NCBI RefSeq assembly: GCF_009831215.1
Contig: NZ_WUTW01000001.1
Coordinates: 1,569,423 to 1,633,422 of the forward strand
DNA from: Actinomadura rayongensis
GTDB lineage: Bacteria > Actinomycetota > Actinomycetes > Streptosporangiales > Streptosporangiaceae
Direction: 5' to 3'
DNA length: 64,000 bases
Both the position numbers and the translations under genes were made by a program. This document shows positions 54,097-62,611 of the stretch, one piece after another. The stretch's first letter is position 1, and each line of letters starts with the position of its first letter. A model generated the notes under the pieces. The model was not told the DNA's origin, searched no databases, and saw only the letters and a program-made list of their open reading frames with translations.

Positions 54097-55224
54097 ATGA
54101 CCAGGACTCTCGTCGTGACGAACGACTTCCCGCCGCGTCCGGGGGGCATCCAGGCGTTCGTCCACAACCTCGCGGTGCGGCGTCCTGCGGGGTCGGTGGT
54201 GGTGTACGCGCCGGCGTGGGAGGGCGCGGCGGCGTTCGACGCGGCGCAGCCGTTCCCGGTGGTGCGGCATCCGACGTCGCTGATGCTGCCCGAGCCGGGC
54301 GTGCTGCGGCGCGCGGCGGACATCCTGCGCGCGGAGGACTGCGACTCGGTGCTGTTCGGCGCGGCGGCGCCGCTCGGGCTGCTGGCCCCGGCGCTGCGGG
54401 CGCGGGGCGCGCGGCGGCTCGTCGGGCTGACCCACGGGCACGAGACGGGCTGGGCGGCGCTGCCGGTCGCGCGGCGGCTGCTGCGCCGGATCGGCGACGG
54501 GACGGACGCGCTGACCTATCTCGGCGAGTACACCCGGTCGCGGCTGGCGCGGGCGCTGTCGGCGGACGCCGCCGCGCGGCTGGCGCGCCTGGCCCCGGGC
54601 GTGGACGAGACGCTGTTCGCGCCGGGCGCGGGCGGCGCGGAGATCCGCAAGCGGCACGGGCTGGCGGGCCGTCCGGTGGCGGTGTGCGTGTCCCGGCTGG
54701 TGCCGCGCAAGGGCCAGGACACGCTGATCCGGGCGTGGCCGCGCGTGCGCCGCGCGGTGCCGGACGCGGTGCTGCTGCTGGTCGGCGGCGGCCCGTACCG
54801 GCGCGATCTGGAGCGGCTGGCGGACGCGGCGGGCGTCCGGTCGTCGGTGGTGTTCACCGGGTCCGTCCCGTGGGACGAGCTGCCGGCGCACTACGACGCG
54901 GGCGACGTCTTCGCGATGCCGTGCCGGACGCGCCGCCGGGGCCTGGACGTGGAGGGCCTCGGCATCGTGTACCTGGAGGCGTCCGCGACGGGCCTGCCGG
55001 TGGTGGCGGGCGATTCGGGCGGCGCGCCGGACGCGGTGCTGGACGGCACGACGGGCGTGGTGGTGCCGGGCCGTTCGGCGGAGGCGGTCGGCGACGCGGT
55101 GGCCGGGCTGCTCGACGACCCCGTCCGGGCGCGCGCGATGGGCGCGGCGGGCCGGGCGTGGGTGGAGCGCGAATGGCGCTGGGAGTTGCAGGCCGCGCGG
55201 CTCGGCGCACTGCTCTCCGACTGA
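54097..55224 (+). CDS. pimB: GT4 glycosyltransferase, PimB'-like mannosyltransferase
   Basis: 375 residues. The opening LVVTNDFPPRPGGIQAFVHNLA and the GDP-sugar site EGLGIVYLEASATGLPVVAG are typical of actinobacterial PimB' (Rv2188c type). So are SRLVPRKGQD and GVDETLFAPG. PimB' adds the second mannose to phosphatidylinositol monomannoside at the inner face of the membrane. Its place beside qcrB and near fadD15 matches the mycobacterial order. The exact acceptor here is inferred from orthology by reading. Confidence 0.88.
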   Translation: MTRTLVVTNDFPPRPGGIQAFVHNLAVRRPAGSVVVYAPAWEGAAAFDAAQPFPVVRHPTSLMLPEPGVLRRAADILRAEDCDSVLFGAAAPLGLLAPALRARGARRLVGLTHGHETGWAALPVARRLLRRIGDGTDALTYLGEYTRSRLARALSADAAARLARLAPGVDETLFAPGAGGAEIRKRHGLAGRPVAVCVSRLVPRKGQDTLIRAWPRVRRAVPDAVLLLVGGGPYRRDLERLADAAGVRSSVVFTGSVPWDELPAHYDAGDVFAMPCRTRRRGLDVEGLGIVYLEASATGLPVVAGDSGGAPDAVLDGTTGVVVPGRSAEAVGDAVAGLLDDPVRARAMGAAGRAWVEREWRWELQAARLGALLSD

Positions 55225-55338
55225 CTCATCCCCGTCTGGGCTTTATATACCGATTTGTTCCCCGCGGCCCTGGCCGGAGCGCGCCGATGGGCGCTCCCGT
55301 CGCCGGATCGGTGCCGCACGGGTGGCAGGATGCGAGGC

Positions 55339-56130
55339 ATGGCGGACGTCGAGGACATGTGGCGGCCGGTCGCCGGCGAGGCGGTCGGCTGGCTCGCGGA
55401 GATGGATCCGGAGCACTGCTACTCGGGGTTCGAGCCCCCGGGACGGCCCGATTCCGTCTGGCTGCTGCACGCGATGTACGTGTGGCGCGACGGCCTGGTG
55501 ACGACGACCCACGACGACGTCTACCGGTCGGTGCGCGCGGCGGGCCTCGCCGGCGCCGACGGAACCGAGGCCGAGGTCGGCGAGCTGCTGGAGGACGCCG
55601 TCGTCACCGGCAGCAGGCTCGGCCGCAGCGGGCACCCGGGGACGGGCTGGCGGCGGCTGCGCTGGTCGGAGCTGGCGGCGGGGTTCGGCGGTCCGGTCGT
55701 CCCGGACGGCGAGTACCCGGGCCACCGCTGCCTGCGCCAGGCGCACCCGACCGGGAGCTGGTCGGCGGCCGTGGAGCCGCCCGCCGAGGGCTGCCTGGAC
55801 CGGGAGGGCTGGCGGCGGCTGACCGGCGTCCTCGCCCGGCACAGCCCGGACGGCCCCGACACGCGCTGCCTGGCCTACTACTGCCCGCTCGTCACCGCCG
55901 ACTGGGACCGGGAGACCGTGTACGCCGGACGGGTCGGCGACGCGGCGGACCTGTACGACCATCCGGCGATGACGAGCTGCCCGTCCAACCTGTGGGCGGC
56001 GGACCGGTCCTGGGTCGTCTACTGCGACTGGGACCTGTGGGGGACGAAGGTCGTCGGCCCGCGCGCCCTGATCGAGGACCTGCTCGCCGATCCCGAGCTG
56101 GAGGCGCTGCGCCTGCCCTGGACGGTGTGA
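55339..56130 (+). CDS. protein of unknown function
   Basis: 263 residues from ATG 55339; an ATG three codons earlier is possible. A hydrophilic, Trp-rich protein with many acidic residues. Readable pieces are HCYSGFEPPGRPDSVWLLHAMYV, then GHPGTGWRRLRWSEL, CLAYYCPLVTADWDRETVYAGRV and SWVVYCDWDLWGTKVVG. No signal peptide, membrane helix or catalytic motif that I recognise. It is on the same strand as pimB but 114 bases away, after an AT-rich TTTATATA run (55241-55248). A strong terminator follows. Confidence 0.75.
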   Translation: MADVEDMWRPVAGEAVGWLAEMDPEHCYSGFEPPGRPDSVWLLHAMYVWRDGLVTTTHDDVYRSVRAAGLAGADGTEAEVGELLEDAVVTGSRLGRSGHPGTGWRRLRWSELAAGFGGPVVPDGEYPGHRCLRQAHPTGSWSAAVEPPAEGCLDREGWRRLTGVLARHSPDGPDTRCLAYYCPLVTADWDRETVYAGRVGDAADLYDHPAMTSCPSNLWAADRSWVVYCDWDLWGTKVVGPRALIEDLLADPELEALRLPWTV

Positions 56131-56151
56131 CGGGAGCGGTGTGACGGCCGA

Positions 56152-56184
56152 GCCGTGTCCGGCGTCCGAGACGCCGGACACGGC
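56152..56184. terminator. terminator after the unknown gene
   Basis: 15-bp perfect stem GCCGTGTCCGGCGTC (56152-56166) with its complement (56170-56184) and a CGA loop. The rest of the gap to 56355 shows nothing certain. Confidence 0.85.
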
Positions 56185-56355
56185 TTCCGCGGACCGGGCG
56201 GCGCAGGGCGGGGTCTGCGGGGAGCCGGATCGGGCCGACCCGTGACCGTCGCTCGGGCGGCCGGGGAGCCCGGCTCCGTCGCGGCCGGTCCGGTTCCGAC
56301 GCTAGGCCCGGTCCGCGCGGACGCCGAGCCTCTTAAGGCCCCGTTAAGGGAGTCA

Positions 56356-57540
56356 TCAGGCGCCGTTGAGCCCGCGCCGCGCGGCGCGCACGAGCCCGGC
56401 CGCGACGGCGAGCAGCGCGGCGAGCGCGAACGCGATGAGGGTGAGGCCCCGGCCGGCGAGCGCGGCGGCGAGCTGCGGCCCCGCGCTGGCGCCGACGAAC
56501 ATGAGCGCGGTGAACAGGGAGATGGCCGGGGCGCGGTGCGCGCCCGCCCGTGACCCGATGAGGTCGATCATCCCCGGCGCGGTGACGCCGATCCCGGCGG
56601 TGACGGCCATGAGCAGCAGCGCGAGGAGGGTCGTGCCGGGGGCGAGCAGGCCGATCAGGGCCGTCCCCGCGGCGGCGAGGACCAGCGCGGCGGCCGTGCG
56701 GGCAACCGGGTCGAGCCGGGCGAGCCGGGGCGTCGCGAACGGGATCGCGAGGATCACCGGGAGTGCGCTCGCGCGCAGGCCGAGCAGCCCGTCGGTCCCG
56801 GTGAGCTGGAGCCCGGTGTAGATCGCGACGAACGAGCCGAGGACGACCGGCACGGCGAGGTAGAGCGTCCGCAGGCCGGGCGCGGCGAGCAGGCGCGGCA
56901 TCGCCCGGTACGCGGCGGCGGGGGAGACGCCGGGGCGCGGGACGTCCGGGAGCAGGAGCGCGCGCAGGGCCAGCGCGGCGACCGCGAACAGCACGGCGCC
57001 GAGGCCGAAGAACGAGCGCCAGCCGAGCAGCGCGAGCATCCCCTGCGCGGTGAGCTGCCCGACGACGGCGGACGACAGGAACCCGGTGGTCATCGCGGTG
57101 ACCGTCAGCAGGCGGCGGTGCGGGGCGACGCGCTCGCCGACGTAGGCCATCGCGACGGGCGGAAACGCGCCGATCGTCACGCCCTGGAGGACCCGCAGGA
57201 CGAGCGCGGCGGCGAGCCCCGGCGCCAGCGCGACGAGCGCGGTGGTGACGGCGGTCGCGGCGACGCCCGCGACCATGACGCGGCGGCGGCCGAGCCGGTC
57301 CGAGAGCGGGCCGAACAGCAGGAACCCGGCCGCGTAGCCGAGGCCGAACGCGGTGACGAGCCAGGTGAGCGGGCCGGGGCGGGTGCCCCAGTCGTCGGCG
57401 GCGGCGCCGAGCAGCGGGATCGCGCCGTAGAGCTGGGAAGTGGCGAGCAGGGCGGTGGCGGCGAGGACGGCGGCGGTGCGCCCGAACGGCGCGACGGCCG
57501 CCGGGCGGGGGGCGGCCCTTCGGGGCGCGGTGGTGGTCAT
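56356..57540 (-). CDS. major facilitator superfamily efflux transporter
   Basis: 394 residues from ATG 57540 with about twelve membrane helices. The motif A loop LLFGPLSDRLGRRRVMVAG lies between helices 2 and 3. Residue pattern and Ala-rich helices fit the drug:H+ antiporter group. It is divergent from a TetR gene, with two operators in the 67-base gap, so export of a toxic compound sensed by that repressor is likely. TACGGT seven bases upstream gives a leaderless start. The compound is unknown. Confidence 0.88.
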   Translation of the reverse strand: MTTTAPRRAAPRPAAVAPFGRTAAVLAATALLATSQLYGAIPLLGAAADDWGTRPGPLTWLVTAFGLGYAAGFLLFGPLSDRLGRRRVMVAGVAATAVTTALVALAPGLAAALVLRVLQGVTIGAFPPVAMAYVGERVAPHRRLLTVTAMTTGFLSSAVVGQLTAQGMLALLGWRSFFGLGAVLFAVAALALRALLLPDVPRPGVSPAAAYRAMPRLLAAPGLRTLYLAVPVVLGSFVAIYTGLQLTGTDGLLGLRASALPVILAIPFATPRLARLDPVARTAAALVLAAAGTALIGLLAPGTTLLALLLMAVTAGIGVTAPGMIDLIGSRAGAHRAPAISLFTALMFVGASAGPQLAAALAGRGLTLIAFALAALLAVAAGLVRAARRGLNGA

Positions 57541-57547
57541 GGCGGGA

Positions 57548-57553
57548 ACCGTA
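57548..57553 (-). promoter_or_regulatory. -10 hexamer of the MFS gene (leaderless)
   Basis: TACGGT ends seven bases before the ATG at 57540. Confidence 0.55.
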
Positions 57554-57554
57554 G

Positions 57555-57589
57555 CCAACCAACCGGTTGGAAGTCAACCAACCAGTTGG
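57555..57589. promoter_or_regulatory. doubled TetR-type operator between the MFS and TetR genes
   Basis: CCAACCGGTTGG at 57559-57570 is a perfect 12-bp palindrome; CCAACCAGTTGG at 57578-57589 is a copy with one change. Both sit in a longer repeat CAACCAACC(G/A)GTTGG, with centres 19 bases apart. They lie between the two -10 hexamers, so one repressor could shut both promoters. Confidence 0.8.
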
Positions 57590-57595
57590 CAGCGG

Positions 57596-57601
57596 TAGAC
57601 T
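57596..57601 (+). promoter_or_regulatory. -10 hexamer of the TetR gene (leaderless)
   Basis: TAGACT ends six bases before the ATG at 57608. Confidence 0.55.
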
Positions 57602-57607
57602 CGGCCC

Positions 57608-58255
57608 ATGCCGAACCAGACCGAACCGCCGCTCACCGGAGCCGCCGCCACCCGCGCCGCGCTCCTCGCCGCCGCCCGCGCGGAGTTCGCCGAGCACGGC
57701 GTCGCCGGCGCCCGCGTCGACCGGATCGCCGCGAGCGCGGGGGTCAACAAGGAGCGGATCTACGGCTACTTCGGCAGCAAGGAGAAGCTGTTCGACGCCG
57801 TCATGCAGATCGCGCTGGACGAGGTCGCCGAGGTCGCGGCGTCAGCCGGCGACGACCCCGTCGAGTACGTCGGCGGCATGTTCGACGTGTACCTGCGGCG
57901 TCCCGACCTCGTCCGGCTGCTGATGTGGGAGTCACTGCACCACCGCGACGGGTCGCTGCCCGAGCAGAGCTGGCGCGGGCAGCGCTGCCGCGACAAGGCG
58001 GCGGAGATCGGGGCGCGGCTCGGCCGGGAGCCGTCCCCGGAGGACGCGCGCCTGCTCCTGACGCTGAAGGGCCTCGCGCTGATCCCGCTCGCCCTGCCCC
58101 GGCTCGCCGACCTGATGGGCCTCGGCCTGGACGACGACCCCGACGAGCTGGCCGCGATGCGCGACACCCTCACCGCCTTCGCCCGCGCGGCCCTCACCGC
58201 GCCCGCCTCCCTGCCCGCCTCCGGGGACGCCGCGGACCGGTCCGTAGGATCGTGA
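57608..58255 (+). CDS. TetR-family transcriptional repressor
   Basis: 215 residues. The N-terminal DNA-binding domain is clear: AALLAAARAEFAEHGVAGARVDRIAASAGVNKERIYGYFGSKEKLF, with the usual tyrosine-phenylalanine in the recognition helix. The C-terminal ligand domain is helical with YVGGMFDVYLRRPDLVRLLMWESL. It probably binds the doubled CCAACC-GTTGG operator just upstream, and represses itself and the MFS gene until a ligand appears. The ligand is unknown. Confidence 0.92.
   Translation: MPNQTEPPLTGAAATRAALLAAARAEFAEHGVAGARVDRIAASAGVNKERIYGYFGSKEKLFDAVMQIALDEVAEVAASAGDDPVEYVGGMFDVYLRRPDLVRLLMWESLHHRDGSLPEQSWRGQRCRDKAAEIGARLGREPSPEDARLLLTLKGLALIPLALPRLADLMGLGLDDDPDELAAMRDTLTAFARAALTAPASLPASGDAADRSVGS
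58245..58250 (+). promoter_or_regulatory. -10 hexamer of the NAD(P)-binding gene (leaderless)
   Basis: TAGGAT inside the last codons of the TetR gene ends seven bases before the ATG at 58258. Confidence 0.55.
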
Positions 58256-58257
58256 CC

Positions 58258-58911
58258 ATGGACATCGTGATCGCGGGCGGGCACGGCAAGATCGCGCTGC
58301 GGCTGGCGCGGCTGCTGACCGCCCGGGGGGACACCGTGCGCAGTCTCATCCGCAACCCCGACCACGCCGGGGACGTCGCCGCGACCGGCGCCGAGCCCGT
58401 CGTGGCGGACCTGGAGAAGATCCCGGCCGACGAGCTGGCCGAGCGCGTCGAGGGCGCCGACGCGGCCGTCTTCGCCGCCGGGGGCGGGCCGGGCAGCGGC
58501 GTCGCCCGCAAGGACACCGTGGACCGGGGCGCCGCCGTCCTGCTCGCCGAGGCGGCCGAGGGCGCCGGGGTGCCGCGCCTCGTGCAGATCTCCGCGATGG
58601 GCGTGGACCGGGCGCCGGCTCCGGACGCGAACGACCAGTGGGCCGCCTACGTCGCCGCCAAGCACGCCGCCGAGGTGGACCTGCGCTCCCGCGACCTGGA
58701 CTGGGTGATCGTCCGTCCGGGCCGGCTCACCGACGACCCCGGCACCGGCCGCGTCACGCTCGCCGACCCGGACGTGGGACGCGGCGACGTGACGCGCGAC
58801 GACGTGGCCGCCGTCGTCGCCGCGCTGCTCCCGTCGCCCGTCCGCCACCGCACCCTGGACCTGCTGAACGGCGAGACCCCGATCGACGAGGCCGTCGTCG
58901 CCCTGGGCTAG
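58258..58911 (+). CDS. NAD(P)-binding atypical short-chain dehydrogenase (SDR_a5/NmrA-like)
   Basis: 217 residues, ATG two bases after the TetR stop. The cofactor loop IVIAGGHGKIALRLARLL replaces the classical GxxGxxG with GGHGKIA, as in the YwnB/SDR_a5 group. ISAMG and YVAAKHAAEVDLRSRDLDWVIVRPG follow, including the active-site-like lysine. It probably acts as a reductase or redox sensor; the substrate is unknown. Its end overlaps the convergent fadD gene by four bases. Confidence 0.87.
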   Translation: MDIVIAGGHGKIALRLARLLTARGDTVRSLIRNPDHAGDVAATGAEPVVADLEKIPADELAERVEGADAAVFAAGGGPGSGVARKDTVDRGAAVLLAEAAEGAGVPRLVQISAMGVDRAPAPDANDQWAAYVAAKHAAEVDLRSRDLDWVIVRPGRLTDDPGTGRVTLADPDVGRGDVTRDDVAAVVAALLPSPVRHRTLDLLNGETPIDEAVVALG

Positions 58912-60695
58912 GTGTAGATCGACTCGATCTCGTCGGCGAAGTCCTTCATGACGGCGTGCCGGCGGACCTTGAGGCTCGGCGTCATGTGGCCCGCCTCCTC
59001 GCTGAAGTCCACGCCGAGGATCCGGTACTTCTTGATCGCCTCGGCGTGCGAGACGGACTTGTTGGCGTCCGCGACGGCGGCGTCGATCGCGGCGATGACG
59101 TCCGGGTCGGTGCGCAGTTCGGCGACGGTCATCGCGGCGGGCTTGCCGTGGCGCTCCTTCCACGGGCCGAGCGCCTCCTCGTCCAGCGTGATCAGCGCGC
59201 TGATGAACTTGCGGCCGTCGCCGACGACGAGGCACTGGCTGATCAGCGGGTGGGCGCGCAGGCGGTCCTCCAGCGGCGCGGGCGCGACGTTCTTGCCCGC
59301 CGCCGTGACGAGGATCTCCTTCTTGCGGCCGGTGATCCGCAGGTAGCCGTCGTCGTCCAGGGCGCCGAGGTCGCCGGTGCGGAACCAGCCGTCCTCGACG
59401 GCCTCCTTGGTCGCGGTCTCGTTGTTCCAGTAGCCCTTGAGCGTGTTGACGCCCCGGACCAGGACCTCGCCGTCGTCGGCGATCCGGATCGTCACGCCGG
59501 GGATGGCCTGGCCGACGGTTCCGATCCGCAGCGCGCTCGGACGGTTCACCGTCGCGGGCGCTGTGGTCTCGGTGAGGCCGTAGCCCTCCAGGATCGTGAT
59601 CCCGACGCCCCGGAAGAAGTGCCCGAGCCGCTCGCCGAGCGCCGCGCCGCCCGACACCGCGTACTGGACGCGTCCGCCGACGGCCGCGCGCAGCTTGCCG
59701 TAGACGAGCACGTCGAACACCTTGTGCCTGGCGCGCAGTCCCAGGCCCGGACGGCCGTCCTGGAGCGCCCGGCTGTAGGCGATCGCGGTCTCGGCGGCGG
59801 CGTGGAAGATCTTGCCCTTGCCCTCGGCGGCGGCCTTCTGCTCGGCGCCGTTGTAGACCTTCTCGAACACGCGCGGGACGGCGAGCAGGAACGTCGGCCG
59901 GAAGGACGCGAGGTCGGGCAGCAGGCTCGGGATGTCGCTGTGCGCGAGGACGATCCCCGCCTCGATCGTCGCGACCTCGATCAGCCGGGCGAAGACGTGC
60001 GCGAGCGGCAGGAACAGCAGCGTCGAGCTGCCCTCGACGGCGACCTCGGAGATCGCGCCCTGGATGGCGTTCCTGGACGTCGCGACGAGGTTGCCGTGGG
60101 TCAGCTCACAGCCCTTGGGACGCCCGGTGGTGCCCGAGGTGTAGACGAGCGTGGCCAGGTCGTCGTAGGCGGCGACCCGGCGGCGCTCCTCAACGGTCGC
60201 GTCGGCGATCTCCGCACCGGACGCGGCCACGTCGGCGAGGTCGCCCGCGTCGATCGTCCAGACGTGCTCCAGGCCCGGGAGCCGGTCGCTGGCCTGGGCC
60301 ACGGTCGTGCGGTGCTGCTCGGTCTCGGTGAACACCGCGCGGGCGCCGGAGTCGCCGAGGATCCACTCGACCTGCTCGGCGGAGGACGTCTCGTAGATCG
60401 GGACGACGACCGCGCCGGCCGTCCAGATCGCGTAGTCCAGGACCGTCCACTCGTAGCGGGTGCGCGACATCAGGCCGACCCGGTCGCCGGGCTCGATCCC
60501 GGCCGCGATCAGGCCCTTGGCCAGCCCGGTGATCTCGGCGGCGAACTCGCGCGCGGTGACGGCGCTCCAGCCCGTCGCGGTCCGGCGGCGCAGCACGATC
60601 GCGCCGGGTGTCGCGGCGGCCCGCGCGAACGGCGAGTCGGTCAGGTTGGTGGTGCCGGGCACCTCCGCCAGGGCGGGGACGCTGAACTCGCGCAC
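58908..60695 (-). CDS. fadD15: long-chain acyl-CoA synthetase (FadD15-like)
   Basis: 595 residues from GTG 60695, with GAGGAG five bases before; a GTG two codons earlier overlaps that site. Homologues also start REFSxPAL. The AMP-binding P-loop LVYTSGTTGRPKGCE and the later GYGLTETTAPATVNRP and WFRTGDLGALDDDGYL motifs are intact. The catalytic lysine is in the AITGRKKE-like ITGRKKEILVTAAGKN. It activates fatty acids to acyl-CoA. In mycobacteria FadD15 is coded beside pimB' as well. Confidence 0.93.
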   Translation of the reverse strand: MREFSVPALAEVPGTTNLTDSPFARAAATPGAIVLRRRTATGWSAVTAREFAAEITGLAKGLIAAGIEPGDRVGLMSRTRYEWTVLDYAIWTAGAVVVPIYETSSAEQVEWILGDSGARAVFTETEQHRTTVAQASDRLPGLEHVWTIDAGDLADVAASGAEIADATVEERRRVAAYDDLATLVYTSGTTGRPKGCELTHGNLVATSRNAIQGAISEVAVEGSSTLLFLPLAHVFARLIEVATIEAGIVLAHSDIPSLLPDLASFRPTFLLAVPRVFEKVYNGAEQKAAAEGKGKIFHAAAETAIAYSRALQDGRPGLGLRARHKVFDVLVYGKLRAAVGGRVQYAVSGGAALGERLGHFFRGVGITILEGYGLTETTAPATVNRPSALRIGTVGQAIPGVTIRIADDGEVLVRGVNTLKGYWNNETATKEAVEDGWFRTGDLGALDDDGYLRITGRKKEILVTAAGKNVAPAPLEDRLRAHPLISQCLVVGDGRKFISALITLDEEALGPWKERHGKPAAMTVAELRTDPDVIAAIDAAVADANKSVSHAEAIKKYRILGVDFSEEAGHMTPSLKVRRHAVMKDFADEIESIYT

Positions 60696-60790
60696 GGCCA
60701 CTCCTCAAGGATTTGTCACTGCGGGGCGGGGAAGACGGTACCGGTTCCTCACTGGCCGATGGTACCCGCGAGTAGCAAACGGTCCGCGCG

Positions 60791-61327
60791 GTGCTCCGCG
60801 CCAACGCGGGCCTGCGCACCAGCCCGGCCGAGCTGGACCGGCTGCGCCGCGCCGCCGCGTCCCTGGCCGCCGCCGGGGCGGACGGGTTCGCGTTCGGCTT
60901 CCTCGGCGCGGACGGCCTCGTGGACGTGGCCGCCGTCACCGCGCTCGCCGCCGCCGTCGCGCCCCGGCCGTGGACGTTCCACCGCGTCCTGGACCACGCC
61001 GCCGACCCGGCCCGCGCCTGGGAACAGGTGTGCGCGCTCGTCCGCGTGCCCGGCACCGCGCCGGACGCCGTCCGCTCGGCGGGCTCGCCGCGCGGCGTGG
61101 ACGCGGGCCTGCCCGTCCTCGCCCGCCGCGCCGCCGAGCGCCCGGCGGCGCCGATCCTCGCGGGCGGCGGACTGCGGCGGCGGCACGTCGCGGCCCTCGC
61201 CGCCGCCGGGATCACCGCGTTCCACGCCGGGACCGCCGTCCGCCGCGACGGCTCCACCGGCGCCCCGGCCGACGCCGCGCTGGTCGCCGAGTGGCGGGCG
61301 CTGGTCCGCGCGGCGACCGGCGGGTGA
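60791..61327 (+). CDS. CutC-like protein, shortened at the N-terminus
   Basis: 178 residues from a GTG at 60791. CutC landmarks are ADGFAFGFLGADGLVD, the TFHRVLDHAADP strand and ILAGGGLRRRHVAALAAAGITAFHAGTA near the end. Full CutC is about 200-250 residues; the first beta-alpha units (about 60 residues) are missing here, and an in-frame TAG lies 18 bases before the GTG. The TIM barrel would be incomplete, so it may be a decayed gene or a short variant. CutC proteins were linked to copper handling, but the role is disputed. Confidence 0.7.
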   Translation: MLRANAGLRTSPAELDRLRRAAASLAAAGADGFAFGFLGADGLVDVAAVTALAAAVAPRPWTFHRVLDHAADPARAWEQVCALVRVPGTAPDAVRSAGSPRGVDAGLPVLARRAAERPAAPILAGGGLRRRHVAALAAAGITAFHAGTAVRRDGSTGAPADAALVAEWRALVRAATGG

Positions 61328-61348
61328 ACCGGACGCCCGCGCGCGCAC

Positions 61349-61354
61349 TACATT
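61349..61354 (+). promoter_or_regulatory. -10 hexamer of the metallophosphoesterase gene (leaderless)
   Basis: TACATT ends six bases before the ATG at 61361. Confidence 0.5.
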
Positions 61355-61360
61355 CGAATC

Positions 61361-62128
61361 ATGCGGATCCATGTGGTGAGCGACGTCCACGGGCGGGCCG
61401 ACGCGCTCGCGCGCGCCGCCGACGGGGCCGACGCGCTCATCTGCCTCGGCGACCTCATCCTGTTCCTCGACTACGACGACCACGCCCAGGGGATCTTCGC
61501 CGATCTGTTCGGCCAGGACGCCGCCGACCGGCTCATCGAGCTGCGCACCGGCAAGCGGTTCGCCGAGGCCCGCGCGTTCTCCGAGGAGCGGTGGGCGTCG
61601 CTCGGCGGGGACGCCTGGCCGCACATCGAACGGGCCGTCCGCGAACAGTACAAGCGGCTGTTCGAGGCCATGCCCGAGCCCGCGTACCTCACCTACGGGA
61701 ACGTGGACGTCCCCGGCCTGTGGGCCGAGCACCTGCGGCCCGGCCACCGCGTCCTGGACGGGGAGGTCACCGAGATCGGCGGGCTGCGGTTCGGGTTCGT
61801 CGGCGGCGGGCTGCGCACCGAGTACCGCACGCCCTACGAGCTGGACGACGACGCCTACGCGGCCAAGGTCGAGGCGCTCGGCCCGGTGGACGTCCTGTGC
61901 ACCCACATCCCGCCGGACGTCCCCGACCTGCTGTACGACACGGTCGCGCGGCGGTTCGAGCGCGGCAGCCGGGCCCTGCTGGACTTCATCGAGCGGACGC
62001 AGCCGAGGTACGCGCTGTTCGGGCACGTCCACCAGCCGCTGGCCCGGCGGCGGCGGATCGGGCGGACCGAGTGCGTCAACGTCGGCCATTTCCGCGCCCG
62101 CGGGATGCCGTTCGCGCTCTCGGTGTGA
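61361..62128 (+). CDS. calcineurin-like metallophosphoesterase
   Basis: 255 residues. The five metal-site motifs of the family are in order: SDVHG (D8, H10), CLGDLI (D31), YGNVD, CTHIPPD and FGHVHQP. It is a dinuclear metal phosphoesterase of the cytoplasm with unknown substrate. The insert between GD and GN motifs (about 35-105) is long and acidic. Neighbour of a SRPBCC gene on the same strand; each has its own start signals. Confidence 0.9.
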   Translation: MRIHVVSDVHGRADALARAADGADALICLGDLILFLDYDDHAQGIFADLFGQDAADRLIELRTGKRFAEARAFSEERWASLGGDAWPHIERAVREQYKRLFEAMPEPAYLTYGNVDVPGLWAEHLRPGHRVLDGEVTEIGGLRFGFVGGGLRTEYRTPYELDDDAYAAKVEALGPVDVLCTHIPPDVPDLLYDTVARRFERGSRALLDFIERTQPRYALFGHVHQPLARRRRIGRTECVNVGHFRARGMPFALSV

Positions 62129-62173
62129 AAGATAGGACCCCGACAGGCGACGAGGCCGGAGGGACGGCAGGCA

Positions 62174-62611
62174 ATGGCGGAGCGGACGAAGTCCACGATC
62201 CTGATCGACGCGGCGCCCGAGACGATCATGGCGGTGATCGCCGATCTCGGCGACTACCCGGCGTGGGCGAGCGGGATCCGGAGCGTCGAGATCGACGCCA
62301 CCGGCGCGGACGGACGGGCCGAGCGCGCCCGGCTCACCTTCGACGGCGGACCGTTCAGCGACACGGTCGGGCTGGAGTACACCTGGGACGACGACCGGTC
62401 GGTGACGTGGCGGCTGGTGGACTCGGGCACGGTCGTGACGGGCCTGCACGGCTCCTACACGCTCGTCCCTTCGGGCGGCGGAACCGAGGTCACCTACGAG
62501 CTGGCGGTGGACGTCCGGGTCCCGATGATCGGCATGGTGAAGCGCAAGGGGGAGAAGCGGATCATCGACTCGGCGCTCAAGGGGCTGAAGCGCCACATCG
62601 AGAGCGCATAG
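62174..62611 (+). CDS. SRPBCC (polyketide cyclase/START-like) protein
   Basis: 145 residues. The pattern TKSTILIDAAPETIMAVIADLGDYPAWASGIRSVE is the first strand and helices of the helix-grip fold; later VTWRLVDSGTVVTGLHGSYTLVPSGGGTEVTYEL gives the sheet. The last 25 residues are basic. This corresponds to the small START-like protein conserved beside fadD15 in mycobacteria (Rv2185c type). It may bind a lipid or hydrophobic ligand; no catalytic role is known. Confidence 0.87.
   Translation: MAERTKSTILIDAAPETIMAVIADLGDYPAWASGIRSVEIDATGADGRAERARLTFDGGPFSDTVGLEYTWDDDRSVTWRLVDSGTVVTGLHGSYTLVPSGGGTEVTYELAVDVRVPMIGMVKRKGEKRIIDSALKGLKRHIESA

Noticed and set aside
57567-57923. Other-frame ORFs in the TetR gene
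   Set aside because: Overlap a clear TetR protein and contain no domain.
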